Source: Bacteroidales bacterium UBA1757
Lineage (GTDB): Bacteria > Bacteroidota > Bacteroidia > Bacteroidales > UBA1402
Assembly (NCBI GenBank): GCA_002315625.1
Contig: DCHH01000095.1
Coordinates: 1-35,554 of the forward strand
Length of the DNA stretch: 35,554 bases
Direction of reading: 5' to 3'
Both the position numbers and the translations under genes were made by a program. The notes under the pieces are model-generated. The model ran no database searches. It was given only the letters and a program-made list of their open reading frames with translations, and had not been told where the DNA came from. Of the stretch, positions 26,439-35,162 are shown piece by piece. Positions within the stretch are counted from its first letter, which is position 1, and every line of letters begins with the position of its first letter.

Positions 26439-27761
26439 ATGGCAACTAAAGCATTTCAGAAAATATATACTAAGATAACCCAGATTACAAAGGCTACCTG
26501 TACCCTGAAGGCTACCAATGTGGGTTATGACGAACTGGCTACCGTTGACGGAAAGCTGGCTCAGGTTGTGAAAATCATGGGACAGGACATCACGTTGCAG
26601 GTGTTCGGCGGCACGGAAGGTCTCCGTACCAATGCTGAGGTGGTTTTCCTTGGCAAGGCCCCGTCGCTTAAGGTTGGCGACCAGCTGGCAGGCCGTTTCT
26701 TCAATGCCTTCGGCGACCCCATTGACGGAGGTCCGGTGCCCGAAGGTAAGGAAGTCGAAATCGGCGGTCCGTCGGTGAACCCGGTGCGCCGTATGCAGCC
26801 TTCCGAACTGATTGCCACCGGTATTGCCGGTATCGACCTTAACAATACGCTGGTTTCCGGCCAGAAGATTCCTTTCTTTGCCGACCCCGACCAGCCCTAC
26901 AACCAGGTTATGGCCACTGTGGCCCTGCGTGCCGAGGCCGACAAGATTATCCTTGGCGGTATGGGTCTGACCAACGACGACTATCTCTATTTCAAGAACG
27001 TTTTCTCGAACGCCGGTGTCTTGGACCGTATCATAAGCTTTGTGAACACGACCGAGAATCCCCCAGTCGAGCGTCTGCTGATTCCCGACATGGCCCTGAC
27101 GGCTGCCGAGTATTTTGCAGTTGAAAAGAACGAGAAGGTGCTGGTGCTGCTTACCGATATGACCCTTTACGCCGATGCCCTTTCAATTGTGTCGAACCGT
27201 ATGGACCAGATTCCTTCGAAGGACTCTATGCCTGGTTCGCTCTACAGTGACCTGGCAAAGATTTACGAGAAGGCCGTGCAGTTCGAGGCAGGCGGTTCGA
27301 TTACCATCATTGCCGTTACGACTCTGAGCGGCGGTGACATCACCCATGCTATTCCCGATAATACCGGTTATATCACTGAAGGACAGTTGTTCCTGCGCCG
27401 TGACAGTGATGTGGGTAAGGTTATTGTCGATCCGTTCCGCAGCCTTTCACGTCTGAAACAGCTGGTCGTCGGCAAGAAGACCCGTGAGGACCATCCTCAG
27501 GTTATGAATGCCGCCGTTCGTCTGTTCTCGGATGCTGCAAATGCAAAGACGAAACTGGAGAACGGTTTCGACCTGAGCGACTACGACGAGCGCGCCCTGA
27601 AATTCGCCAAGGAGTACTCATCTCAGATTCTGGCTGTCGATGTCAATATCAACACTGTGGAGATGCTCGACAAGACATGGCAGATTATGGCCCGCAACTT
27701 CAAGGTGGAGGAGCTCAATATCAAACAGCAGTTTGTTGACAAGTATTTCCCAAAGAACTAA
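26439..27761 (+). CDS. ntpB: V/A-type ATPase regulatory subunit B
   Basis: A 440-residue B subunit, alternating with A in the head ring and contributing residues to each catalytic interface. Like all V/A-type B subunits it has no working P-loop. Where the P-loop would be it reads SGQKIPFFADPDQPYN, which differs from the common QKIPIFSGSGLPHN form. Conserved pieces include GRFFNAFGDPIDGGP, VLLTDMTLYADAL and GSITIIAVTTLSGGDITHA. It is tightly packed between A and D (7- and 6-base gaps). Function follows from family and context. Confidence 0.95.
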   Translation: MATKAFQKIYTKITQITKATCTLKATNVGYDELATVDGKLAQVVKIMGQDITLQVFGGTEGLRTNAEVVFLGKAPSLKVGDQLAGRFFNAFGDPIDGGPVPEGKEVEIGGPSVNPVRRMQPSELIATGIAGIDLNNTLVSGQKIPFFADPDQPYNQVMATVALRAEADKIILGGMGLTNDDYLYFKNVFSNAGVLDRIISFVNTTENPPVERLLIPDMALTAAEYFAVEKNEKVLVLLTDMTLYADALSIVSNRMDQIPSKDSMPGSLYSDLAKIYEKAVQFEAGGSITIIAVTTLSGGDITHAIPDNTGYITEGQLFLRRDSDVGKVIVDPFRSLSRLKQLVVGKKTREDHPQVMNAAVRLFSDAANAKTKLENGFDLSDYDERALKFAKEYSSQILAVDVNINTVEMLDKTWQIMARNFKVEELNIKQQFVDKYFPKN

Positions 27762-27767
27762 TACGAT

Positions 27768-28412
27768 ATGGCTATATCGTTCCAATACAACAAGACTTCG
27801 CTGCAAGGGCTTGAAAAACAGCTCAAGATACGCGAGCGCTCCTTGCCGACAATCAAGAACAAGGAGAGTGCGCTGCGTCTTGAGGTGAAGCGTGCCAAGG
27901 ACGAGGAAAAGTCTCTGGCGGCCCTGCTGGAAAGCGAGATTGCGCGCTATGAGGGGATGCATGCCCTGTGGAACGAATTTGACGGTTCGCTTATTGCTGT
28001 CAAGGACGTTACCATCACCACCCGCAAGGTGGCCGGAGTGCGCATACCCCAGCTTGACGAAGTTGTGTTCGAGGGGAGGCCGTACAATATGTTCAGTGCC
28101 CCCAAATGGTATGCCGACGGCGTGGAAATGCTCAAATCGCTGGCACGTATCGGTATCGAGCACGATTTCTGTGTGCACAAGCTCGGTCTTCTGGAATACG
28201 CCCGCAAGAAGGTGACCCAGAAAGTGAACCTTTTCGAGAAGGTGCAGATTCCCGGTTATCAGGACGCTATCCGCAAGATCAAGCGCTATATGGAAGACGA
28301 GGAGAATCTCTCGAAGTCTTCACAGAAAATTGTCAAGACCCGTCAGGCGGCCGAAAAAGCTGCCGAGTCGGAGATTGCTATGAATATTAATGAAGAGGAG
28401 GAAGCACTATGA
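27768..28412 (+). CDS. ntpD: V/A-type ATPase subunit D (central shaft)
   Basis: A 214-residue D subunit, the rotating coiled-coil axle inside the A3B3 head. Long helices at both ends are rich in Lys, Glu and Ala (LEKQLKIRERSLPTIKNKES near the start, KIVKTRQAAEKAAESEIAMN near the end), as expected for the antiparallel shaft. Its usual partner, subunit F, is not encoded anywhere in this operon. The stop overlaps the start of subunit I as ATGA, indicating coupled translation. Confidence 0.92.
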   Translation: MAISFQYNKTSLQGLEKQLKIRERSLPTIKNKESALRLEVKRAKDEEKSLAALLESEIARYEGMHALWNEFDGSLIAVKDVTITTRKVAGVRIPQLDEVVFEGRPYNMFSAPKWYADGVEMLKSLARIGIEHDFCVHKLGLLEYARKKVTQKVNLFEKVQIPGYQDAIRKIKRYMEDEENLSKSSQKIVKTRQAAEKAAESEIAMNINEEEEAL

Positions 28413-30271
28413 TTGAACCAATGAAAAAATACACCTTCCTGGTGTATCACCGCTCGTATGGTGACTTCCTTGAGCAGCTTCGCGGTGTGGGTGTGCTTCA
28501 TGTGCGCGACCGTGAAGGGGTGAACCTCTCGGAGAATCCTGAACTTCGCCAGCAGCTCGAGCTTAGCAAGCGCTTTGTCGCAATGGGCAAGACCCTGAAG
28601 TCTTTGCTTGCCGAAGGGGAGACCCCTGCTGCGGCGGATGCCAGCGCTGATGGCGTGGCCCTACTGGAAAAGCTTGAGTCTGTTTGTGCATCAAAGGCTG
28701 ACCGTCAGCTGGTTGCAGCAAACCTGAAAAAGGAGATTGATGCGGCCAGTGTATGGGGATATTTCGACTGGGAGAGAATCAGCGACCTGGAAAAAGCGGG
28801 TTGCACGGTGAATTTCCACTCTTGTCCTGCAAGTGTCTATAATAATGACTGGGAGACTTCCCATCATGCAGTCAAGGTTTCTCAGCGCAATGGAATTCAG
28901 TACTTTGTCACCTTTGGGACTGCTTCCCAATCGGGTGAACCTGAGGCTCTTCCGGCTGACCGTGTGCGTATGCCTTCTTCATCGCTGAAAGAGCTTGAAG
29001 GACGGCTTTCGGTGGAGGAAAACGCTTTGGCTGCCATTGATGCTGATTTGCATAAGGCGGCTGTCAGCCATCTTCAGACCCTGCAGCTGGCCGAAGCCCG
29101 TGTCCGCGACAGCTATGCCCTGAAGGCAGCCGTCTGCAAGACTGAAAAGGTTGCCGACGACAAGCTGATGGTGCTCGAAGGCTTTGTGCCTGAGACTTCC
29201 GAACCTGCCCTGAAAGAGTTGCTCGATAAGGCTGATGCCTACTATCAGTGCGAAGCGGCTTCGGCCGAAGCGACTGATGTTCCCATCAAGCTCCGCAACG
29301 GAAAGTTTGCCCAGCTGTACGAACCGCTGACGAAGCTCTATTCTCTGCCTTCGTATGCCGAACTTGACCCGACGGCCTGTTTTGCCCCGTTCTTCACGCT
29401 CTTCTTCGGACTCTGTCTGGGCGACGGCGGCTACGGCCTGCTGGTTTTCCTTGCGGCAACGTTTGCCAAGAAGAAGTTCCCCTCCATGAAAGGCTTTGCC
29501 GTAATGGGACAGTGGATGGGTCTGGCTACCATTCTGGTCGGTGCCCTTACCGGCGTGGTGTTCGGTATCAATCTCGACACGGTTGCATGGCCCTGGCTGG
29601 CAAATGTCAAGCATCTGTTTATCACTTCGAACAATTTCAAGCCGTTCGGCTACGACCCGATGATGGTGTTTGCCATCTGCATCGGTTTCTTCCAGATTCT
29701 GTTTGCCATGGGGTTCAAGGTGGTGCGCATCTGCCATCAGAAGGGGCTGAAGTATGCCATGAGCGAACTCGGCTGGCTGGTGTTCCTTATTGATATGGTG
29801 GTGTTCCTCATCGTCAAGTTTACGGTGAATCCAGTACCTGTATGGGCTACATACACAATCTGGGGCATTGCCGGACTGTGCGCCCTGTTCATATTCTTCT
29901 ACAACTCTCCCGGTACGAATCCGCTGTTGCAGTTCGGTTCGGGGTTGTGGGGAACCTACAACATGATAAGCGGTCTGCTGGGCGATGTGCTCTCGTACAT
30001 CCGTCTGTTTGCACTGGGACTTGCCGGCGGTATCCTTGGAAGCGTGTTCAACAGCCTGGCTTTCCAGGCCGGAGGAGCGCTGCCTATATGGATTGGCTGG
30101 CTGCCTACGGTTATCATCCTGGTATTTGGACACAGCTTGAATTTCTTCCTTTGTATTATTAGTTCGGTGGTACATCCTCTGCGTCTCACCTACGTCGAGT
30201 TCTTCAAGAACTGCGGCTATGACGGTGGCGGTAAGGAGTACGACCCGCTTCGCAAGACTGCTCAGGCATAA
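28409..30271 (+). CDS. ntpI: V/A-type ATPase membrane subunit I
   Basis: Subunit I (a) is the stator that provides the ion half-channels next to the K ring. It is 620 residues: a cytoplasmic N-terminal arm of about 305 residues that binds the peripheral stalk, then about seven or eight membrane helices from LDPTACFAPFFTLFFGLCLG onward. The conserved LSYIRLFALGLAGG near the end contains Arg532, which corresponds to the arginine facing the rotor glutamate in relatives. The start overlaps the subunit D stop by 4 bases, and K follows after 42 bases. Confidence 0.94.
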   Translation: MIEPMKKYTFLVYHRSYGDFLEQLRGVGVLHVRDREGVNLSENPELRQQLELSKRFVAMGKTLKSLLAEGETPAAADASADGVALLEKLESVCASKADRQLVAANLKKEIDAASVWGYFDWERISDLEKAGCTVNFHSCPASVYNNDWETSHHAVKVSQRNGIQYFVTFGTASQSGEPEALPADRVRMPSSSLKELEGRLSVEENALAAIDADLHKAAVSHLQTLQLAEARVRDSYALKAAVCKTEKVADDKLMVLEGFVPETSEPALKELLDKADAYYQCEAASAEATDVPIKLRNGKFAQLYEPLTKLYSLPSYAELDPTACFAPFFTLFFGLCLGDGGYGLLVFLAATFAKKKFPSMKGFAVMGQWMGLATILVGALTGVVFGINLDTVAWPWLANVKHLFITSNNFKPFGYDPMMVFAICIGFFQILFAMGFKVVRICHQKGLKYAMSELGWLVFLIDMVVFLIVKFTVNPVPVWATYTIWGIAGLCALFIFFYNSPGTNPLLQFGSGLWGTYNMISGLLGDVLSYIRLFALGLAGGILGSVFNSLAFQAGGALPIWIGWLPTVIILVFGHSLNFFLCIISSVVHPLRLTYVEFFKNCGYDGGGKEYDPLRKTAQA

Positions 30272-30313
30272 TTTTAACGTATTCAATAACAACAATTTAA
30301 ATAACAAACAATT

Positions 30314-30760
30314 ATGACAAATCTTCTTCTTGCCTATCTTGGCATTGGTTTAATGATTGCCCTTTCGGGCACAGGCAGTGTGTATGGTCTTACTATTTGC
30401 GGTAAGGCCGCTATCGGTGGACTGAAAAAGCGTCCCGATGCTATGGGTACGTTCGTGCTGCTGTCGGCTCTTCCCTCAACTCAGGGTATTTACGGTTTCG
30501 TGGCTTACTTCCTGATTATCGGTAAGGTGACGGCTGCCATCACTGCCCAGCAGGCTGCTGCCATCTTCGGAGCTTCTCTGGCTGTCGGTATCGTGTGTCT
30601 TCTTTCAGGTATCCGTCAGGGTGAGGTTTGCGCCCATGGTGTGAACGCAACGGCTGCCGGTCACAATGTTACCGCCGGAACGATGGTCATGGCTGCTTTC
30701 CCCGAGTTCTACGCCATCCTGTCGCTGCTGTTCCTCATCCTTATCGGCGGCACCATCTGA
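30314..30760 (+). CDS. ntpK: V/A-type ATPase proteolipid subunit K, probably Na+-binding
   Basis: A 148-residue rotor-ring subunit with four helices in two related hairpins. Only the second hairpin has the ion-carrying acid, Glu131 (AAFPEFYAI). The first hairpin reads LPSTQGIYG, giving Leu53, Thr56, Gln57 and Tyr60. Gln102 lies in IRQGEV. In the E. hirae NtpK structure Na+ is held by Leu61, Thr64, Gln65, Gln110 and Glu139, and all five have equivalents here. I infer Na+ rather than H+ coupling. It is the last gene of the operon and is followed by a terminator 14 bases after the stop. Confidence 0.93.
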   Translation: MTNLLLAYLGIGLMIALSGTGSVYGLTICGKAAIGGLKKRPDAMGTFVLLSALPSTQGIYGFVAYFLIIGKVTAAITAQQAAAIFGASLAVGIVCLLSGIRQGEVCAHGVNATAAGHNVTAGTMVMAAFPEFYAILSLLFLILIGGTI

Positions 30761-30774
30761 TTCTTTTACGGTTT

Positions 30775-30822
30775 ATCAAAAAAAACACCCCTCAGGCTAT
30801 GTCTGTCGGGTGTTTTTTTGAT
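30775..30822 (+). terminator. Terminator of the V-type ATPase operon
   Basis: CACCC (30786-30790) pairs with GGGTG (30808-30812), extended by an A run on the left and TTTTTTT on the right, around a 17-base loop. It starts 14 bases after the subunit K stop. Confidence 0.85.
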
Positions 30823-30867
30823 ATTGAGAAAACCGTGCATCATCAGTGTGGTTTCCGATTTTTTTTA

Positions 30868-30875
30868 TAATTTTG
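30868..30875 (+). promoter_or_regulatory. -7 box for the BACON/FISUMP lipoprotein operon
   Basis: TAATTTTG fits the TAnnTTTG consensus exactly and is 39 bases before the ATG at 30915. No clear TTTG -33 box is present; the best at the right distance is a degenerate TGTG near 30847-30850. Confidence 0.5.
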
Positions 30876-30914
30876 CGCACAAACTTAATTTTGAACCACT
30901 TAACTGACATTTTT

Positions 30915-32237
30915 ATGAAGAAATTATCCATTTTGGCTATGGCTCTTCTGACCTTTGTTGCCTGCACGAAGGAAGACCCTACCATTTCTATTAACCCCAC
31001 TACGGCAACCTTGAAAACTGAAGGTGGAACAGTCAATGTGAACGTCACGTCAAACTCTGCATGGACTGCAACTTGCGATTTCTCCAGCGCCATTATCATC
31101 TCTCCTGCCTCTGGAAATGGAGATACTCCTGTGAGCATTACCGTCCCGGCCAATACATCAGGTTCTACAAATTCGATTACAGTCCGCTTTATCTGCACGG
31201 AAGGCGGCTGCAATGTTGCGCTTACCATCACCCAGGAATTCTCTGAGCCCAAAGCCGAATTGAAAGTATCCGGTTACGATGAAAATTGGGATTTTGAAGG
31301 AGGTACCGATACGCTGACCGTGGTGAGTAATTATCCCTGGACCACAATTACCGATGGAGTTACCGTAAATCCTACTTCCGGTAATGCAGGAACCACCCAA
31401 GTGCTTGTCACTGTCCCCAAAAATGAGACCAAGGAGGCAAAGACCGGTCTTTTGACCATATCCGCCAAAGGAATCGTGTCTTCGGCAATCGAGTCGTTCA
31501 CATACGAGATTATGTCACCCTACCTTAATTACGGCGGTGAGTATTATGCTCTGGCTAAAATGAAGGACGGCAATATCTGGATGGCTGAGAACCTGCGCTA
31601 TGTGCCTGCAGGCAAATCCGTATCGGATGATCTGACTGCTCTTGACAATGGACTGTGGTACCCCGAAAAAATCAATAATGACGGTACCTCCGCAGAATTC
31701 GATAAGAGCACTGAGGGTATTGGCGCAAAGGGTTATCTCTATACAACTGCTACTGCTTTCGGTGTGGCCAGAGGTACTATTACCGATTCGACTGCTGCCT
31801 CATTTGAGGGATGTCAGGGAATCTGCCCGAAAGGATGGCACATTCCGACCGTCACCGAAATGGTCAATCTGGTAGGAAAATGCAATACTGCTGCACTCAC
31901 AAAAACTGACGCTCCCTATTACGACCCGAATCTTGGCACTGGCAGCGGTTCCATCGCTTTGCTGGAGGCCGACAAATGGACAGTCAAGTCAGCCGTGGCC
32001 GGCATGATGCAGGTTAACAAGCTTGCCGACACAACCGCAGTATATGGTGGCACCGTCGGTACTCCCAAGACCTTGAATACTGGCTATTTCGTAGGATCCA
32101 GCTTCTACAAGAAGACCACCAGCAACATTCAGTTCTACGGTCTTATGCCAAGCGTCAAGAATGGAAACATTTCTGCCGGTTACAATAACATCACCAACGG
32201 TGTTTCTGTCCGCTGCATCAAGGACGTCAAGAAATAA
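30915..32237 (+). CDS. Lipoprotein with two BACON-like domains and a FISUMP domain
   Basis: A 440-residue predicted lipoprotein (lipobox LTFVACTKE, Cys17). Residues about 22-110 and 112-200 are two Ig-like BACON-type domains; each has the pattern of a Trp-containing strand (SNSAWTATC, SNYPWTTI) followed by PASGN or PTSGN. Residues about 205-440 are a FISUMP domain (Fibrobacter succinogenes major paralogous domain), shown by LAKMKDGNIWMAENLRY, CPKGWHIPTVTEMV and the final SVRCIKD. Both domain types are common in Bacteroidota surface proteins and suggest binding rather than catalysis. I chose ATG 30915, because the upstream in-frame extension covers the promoter. A TonB-dependent receptor follows after 8 bases. 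Confidence 0.85.
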   Translation: MKKLSILAMALLTFVACTKEDPTISINPTTATLKTEGGTVNVNVTSNSAWTATCDFSSAIIISPASGNGDTPVSITVPANTSGSTNSITVRFICTEGGCNVALTITQEFSEPKAELKVSGYDENWDFEGGTDTLTVVSNYPWTTITDGVTVNPTSGNAGTTQVLVTVPKNETKEAKTGLLTISAKGIVSSAIESFTYEIMSPYLNYGGEYYALAKMKDGNIWMAENLRYVPAGKSVSDDLTALDNGLWYPEKINNDGTSAEFDKSTEGIGAKGYLYTTATAFGVARGTITDSTAASFEGCQGICPKGWHIPTVTEMVNLVGKCNTAALTKTDAPYYDPNLGTGSGSIALLEADKWTVKSAVAGMMQVNKLADTTAVYGGTVGTPKTLNTGYFVGSSFYKKTTSNIQFYGLMPSVKNGNISAGYNNITNGVSVRCIKDVKK

Positions 32238-32245
32238 TCATTGAA

Positions 32246-35155
32246 TTGAAATATCTGTTTTCAATACTTTTCATCATACTTACCGCTATCCTGGCTCCAC
32301 AGACTTATTGCCAGGATAACGGTAAGTTTGATATTTCCGGTTCTGTCCTGGATGCCAGTACAGGCGAAGGTGTCTATATGGCCACAGTGCTGGTCAAGGA
32401 GTTGGGGCTTTGGGCCCTGACTGACGAAAAGGGGGCTTTTGAAATCAAGGGGGTTCACAGCGGGAAGTTCACCTTGGCTGTCACCCTGCTGGGATACGAA
32501 ACCGTTTCACAACCCCTTGAGGTGAAGAAGGATATCCGAAACCTCAAGATAAAGATGGCCCAGACATCGCTTTCCCTTGATGAAGTGGTGGTGACGGCCA
32601 AAGAGGGAGGGGAGATTACCTCTTCTTCCAAAATTTCTCAGCAGACAATCGAACACGTACAGCCTTCGAGTCTGAAGGATGTGATGCAACTGCTCCCCGG
32701 CAGCATCACCGAAAATCCGTCCCTGACCAAGATGAATTCATTGTCTATCAGGGACATTGGGGAGAATGCAGCCAACGCTATCGGTACGGCCCTTATTGTC
32801 GATGGGGCATCGGTGAACAACGATGCAAACCTCCAGATGATGTCGTCCGGAACCGCTATCAACGCTGGCGAAAGCAATGCTGCCTCCTCTGCCGGTGCTG
32901 GGGTGGATACACGCCAGATTTCGACCGACAACATTGAGTCGGTGGAAGTTATCCGCGGTATTCCTTCGGTGGTTTATGGAGATATGACCTCCGGAGCGGT
33001 GGTGGTAAAGACAAAGGCGGGCGTCACCCCGTGGGATGTCCGGCTGAAAACCGACCCCCATCTGAAACAGGCTTCCGTCGGCAAGGGTTTCGCCGTCGGG
33101 GAGAAGGGTGGCGCACTTAATTTTGAAACCGACTATGCGTATGCCTACAACGACATCCGCACACCATCATCTGCCTACCAGCGGGTGAATTTACAAATCG
33201 GCTATTCGAACTTCTTCGCAAAGAAAGTGCAGTTCAACGCAAAACTCCACGCCAACTGGTCGAATGCCACAAATTCGTCCGACCCGGACCTTTTTTTGGA
33301 AGAAATTGCCCAGCAGCGAGACCAGAGCATCCGGCTGAACATCAACGGCCGCTGGATTATCAACAAGTCTTGGATAACCAATGTCGAATATATGGCGGCC
33401 GGGAGCATCACTGACCAGTATTCCCGCCGTCGTACCTATCAGGGTTCGGCGGGCTATACCCCTACAACTACGGAAATCACTAACCGTGAAGGTATAGGCT
33501 TTTTCACCGAACCGCAATATTATTCCGACGTGGAAATTTTCGGCCGTCCCATTACCGGCCAGGCCCGCGTCACGGCAAACCTTTTCGGCCAGTACGGCAA
33601 CATCAAGAACAAAGCCCTGATTGGTGCGGAGTGGAAGAGCGACGGCAATACCGGTTCGGGCAAACAGTTCGACCCGCTGCGCACACCTTATCCGGCGGCC
33701 TCTACAGCCTACCGTAACCGTTCATACGCAGACATTCCTTTCCTCCACCACGTTACGGCGTATCTGGAGGACAATATAACCATTCCCCTCGGGCAGACCA
33801 CCCTGGAGCTTCAGGCAGGCGCCCGGTTCAACTACATTATGGCCAGCGGTCTGAGCACTTCTTCGTTCGGCCGCATTGAACCTCGTACGAATGCCCGCTA
33901 CACCATTGTGAAAAAACAGGAGGGACTCCGTGAACTTTCGCTGCGTGGCGGCTGGGGGCTTAACTACAAGATGCCCTCGATGATATATCTCTATCCTGAG
34001 AATGCATACAAGGATATGGTCTCGTTCAACTATACCGACTTCGACGCTTCGGGTTACGGTATGAACCTGATTACTACCAAGGTTGTCGAGACCGCCAACA
34101 TTTCCCTCAAACCGCAGCGTTCGCGTAACATTGAGGTGGGCATTGAATTTGAGACACAGCCTGTCAGGGGGTCTGTGGTCTATTACAATGAAAAGATGAC
34201 AGACGGCTATGGGTTTGTGACCGAATACCAGCCGATGGTCTATAACCGGTATGGTGCCGCCTGGAAGGATGCCAGCCAAAGCGGAGTCAAGCGGCTGGAT
34301 GCCTTCTATCAGCCTGGTCTTCAGTTTAATTATAACGGGAGCAGTTTGAAAACTTCCGATGGGCGTGATGTCCCTTCGATTTCAGACACCACCTTCATCT
34401 CTTACAGCCGTCCGGTTAACGGTATGGCCAACGACAAGTGGGGAGTGGAGTTCACTCTGGATTTCGCCAAAATCAATGCGCTGAACACCAGCATCAGTGT
34501 GAGCGGTGCGTATATGAATATTTCTTCGCGGGGTACCCAGTATGATTACCAGCTCTATGCCGGGAGTGCCGGAGGGCGGACCTACCCGTATGTGGGTATC
34601 TATGGGGGAAGCGCAACCTCTTCGAACGGTTCGGTCAAGGAGCGTCTTTCGACCAATGTCCGCTTCATTACCCATATCCCGAAAATCGGAATGGTCGTGA
34701 CACTGACTGCCCAGATGGTCTTTTTGGACAGGGTGCAATATACATCCGATTTCCGGGGGGAATCGCTTCCGTACTATTACGACGACATGGGCAACCGTAT
34801 CAGCGGAGAGGCTGCCCTGCGCGACACGGAGCATACCAAGTATGTCAATCCAATCATGGTGATGGACCGTGCCGGACGTCTGACGGTATTTACTCAGGAG
34901 ATGGAAAAGGACCCCACTTACCGCGACCTGATTATCACTACCAATACTCCTACCTACTACATTTCACAGAGTTACCCGTTCTATGGAATGCTGAACCTGC
35001 GGCTGACGAAGGAAATCAAAAAGGTGGCAACCATCTCCTTCTATGCCAACAACTTCCTCAATCTGAGGGGTAGGGTAGAGAATTCGGTGACCCATTATCC
35101 CACCGACAAGAATACCCCAATCTATTTCGGGGCGGAAGTCAAGTTAACCCTTTGA
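32246..35155 (+). CDS. TonB-dependent receptor with N-terminal carboxypeptidase-regulatory domain
   Basis: A 969-residue outer-membrane receptor. It has a signal peptide (MKYLFSILFIILTAILAP, cleaved near CQDN), a CarboxypepD-reg-like domain (about 28-110, DISGSVLDASTGEGVYMATV), a plug (about 125-255, LKDVMQLLPGSI, SLSIRDIGEN, VEVIRGIPSVVYGDMTSGAV) and a beta-barrel ending VKLTL. The plug reads like an ordinary receptor rather than SusC, and no SusD gene follows. The start is TTG at 32246; the first in-frame ATG lies within the folded regulatory domain and would lose the signal peptide. It lies between two lipoprotein genes (8- and 7-base gaps). The ligand is not evident. Confidence 0.9.
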   Translation: MKYLFSILFIILTAILAPQTYCQDNGKFDISGSVLDASTGEGVYMATVLVKELGLWALTDEKGAFEIKGVHSGKFTLAVTLLGYETVSQPLEVKKDIRNLKIKMAQTSLSLDEVVVTAKEGGEITSSSKISQQTIEHVQPSSLKDVMQLLPGSITENPSLTKMNSLSIRDIGENAANAIGTALIVDGASVNNDANLQMMSSGTAINAGESNAASSAGAGVDTRQISTDNIESVEVIRGIPSVVYGDMTSGAVVVKTKAGVTPWDVRLKTDPHLKQASVGKGFAVGEKGGALNFETDYAYAYNDIRTPSSAYQRVNLQIGYSNFFAKKVQFNAKLHANWSNATNSSDPDLFLEEIAQQRDQSIRLNINGRWIINKSWITNVEYMAAGSITDQYSRRRTYQGSAGYTPTTTEITNREGIGFFTEPQYYSDVEIFGRPITGQARVTANLFGQYGNIKNKALIGAEWKSDGNTGSGKQFDPLRTPYPAASTAYRNRSYADIPFLHHVTAYLEDNITIPLGQTTLELQAGARFNYIMASGLSTSSFGRIEPRTNARYTIVKKQEGLRELSLRGGWGLNYKMPSMIYLYPENAYKDMVSFNYTDFDASGYGMNLITTKVVETANISLKPQRSRNIEVGIEFETQPVRGSVVYYNEKMTDGYGFVTEYQPMVYNRYGAAWKDASQSGVKRLDAFYQPGLQFNYNGSSLKTSDGRDVPSISDTTFISYSRPVNGMANDKWGVEFTLDFAKINALNTSISVSGAYMNISSRGTQYDYQLYAGSAGGRTYPYVGIYGGSATSSNGSVKERLSTNVRFITHIPKIGMVVTLTAQMVFLDRVQYTSDFRGESLPYYYDDMGNRISGEAALRDTEHTKYVNPIMVMDRAGRLTVFTQEMEKDPTYRDLIITTNTPTYYISQSYPFYGMLNLRLTKEIKKVATISFYANNFLNLRGRVENSVTHYPTDKNTPIYFGAEVKLTL

Positions 35156-35162
35156 TACGGCA

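Noticed and set aside
28979..30307. A long open frame (442 codons) on the minus strand opposite ntpI.
   Set aside because: It lies wholly across a well-supported V-ATPase gene, its product is low-complexity and His/Gln-rich with no recognisable domain, and it follows from codon bias of the real gene.
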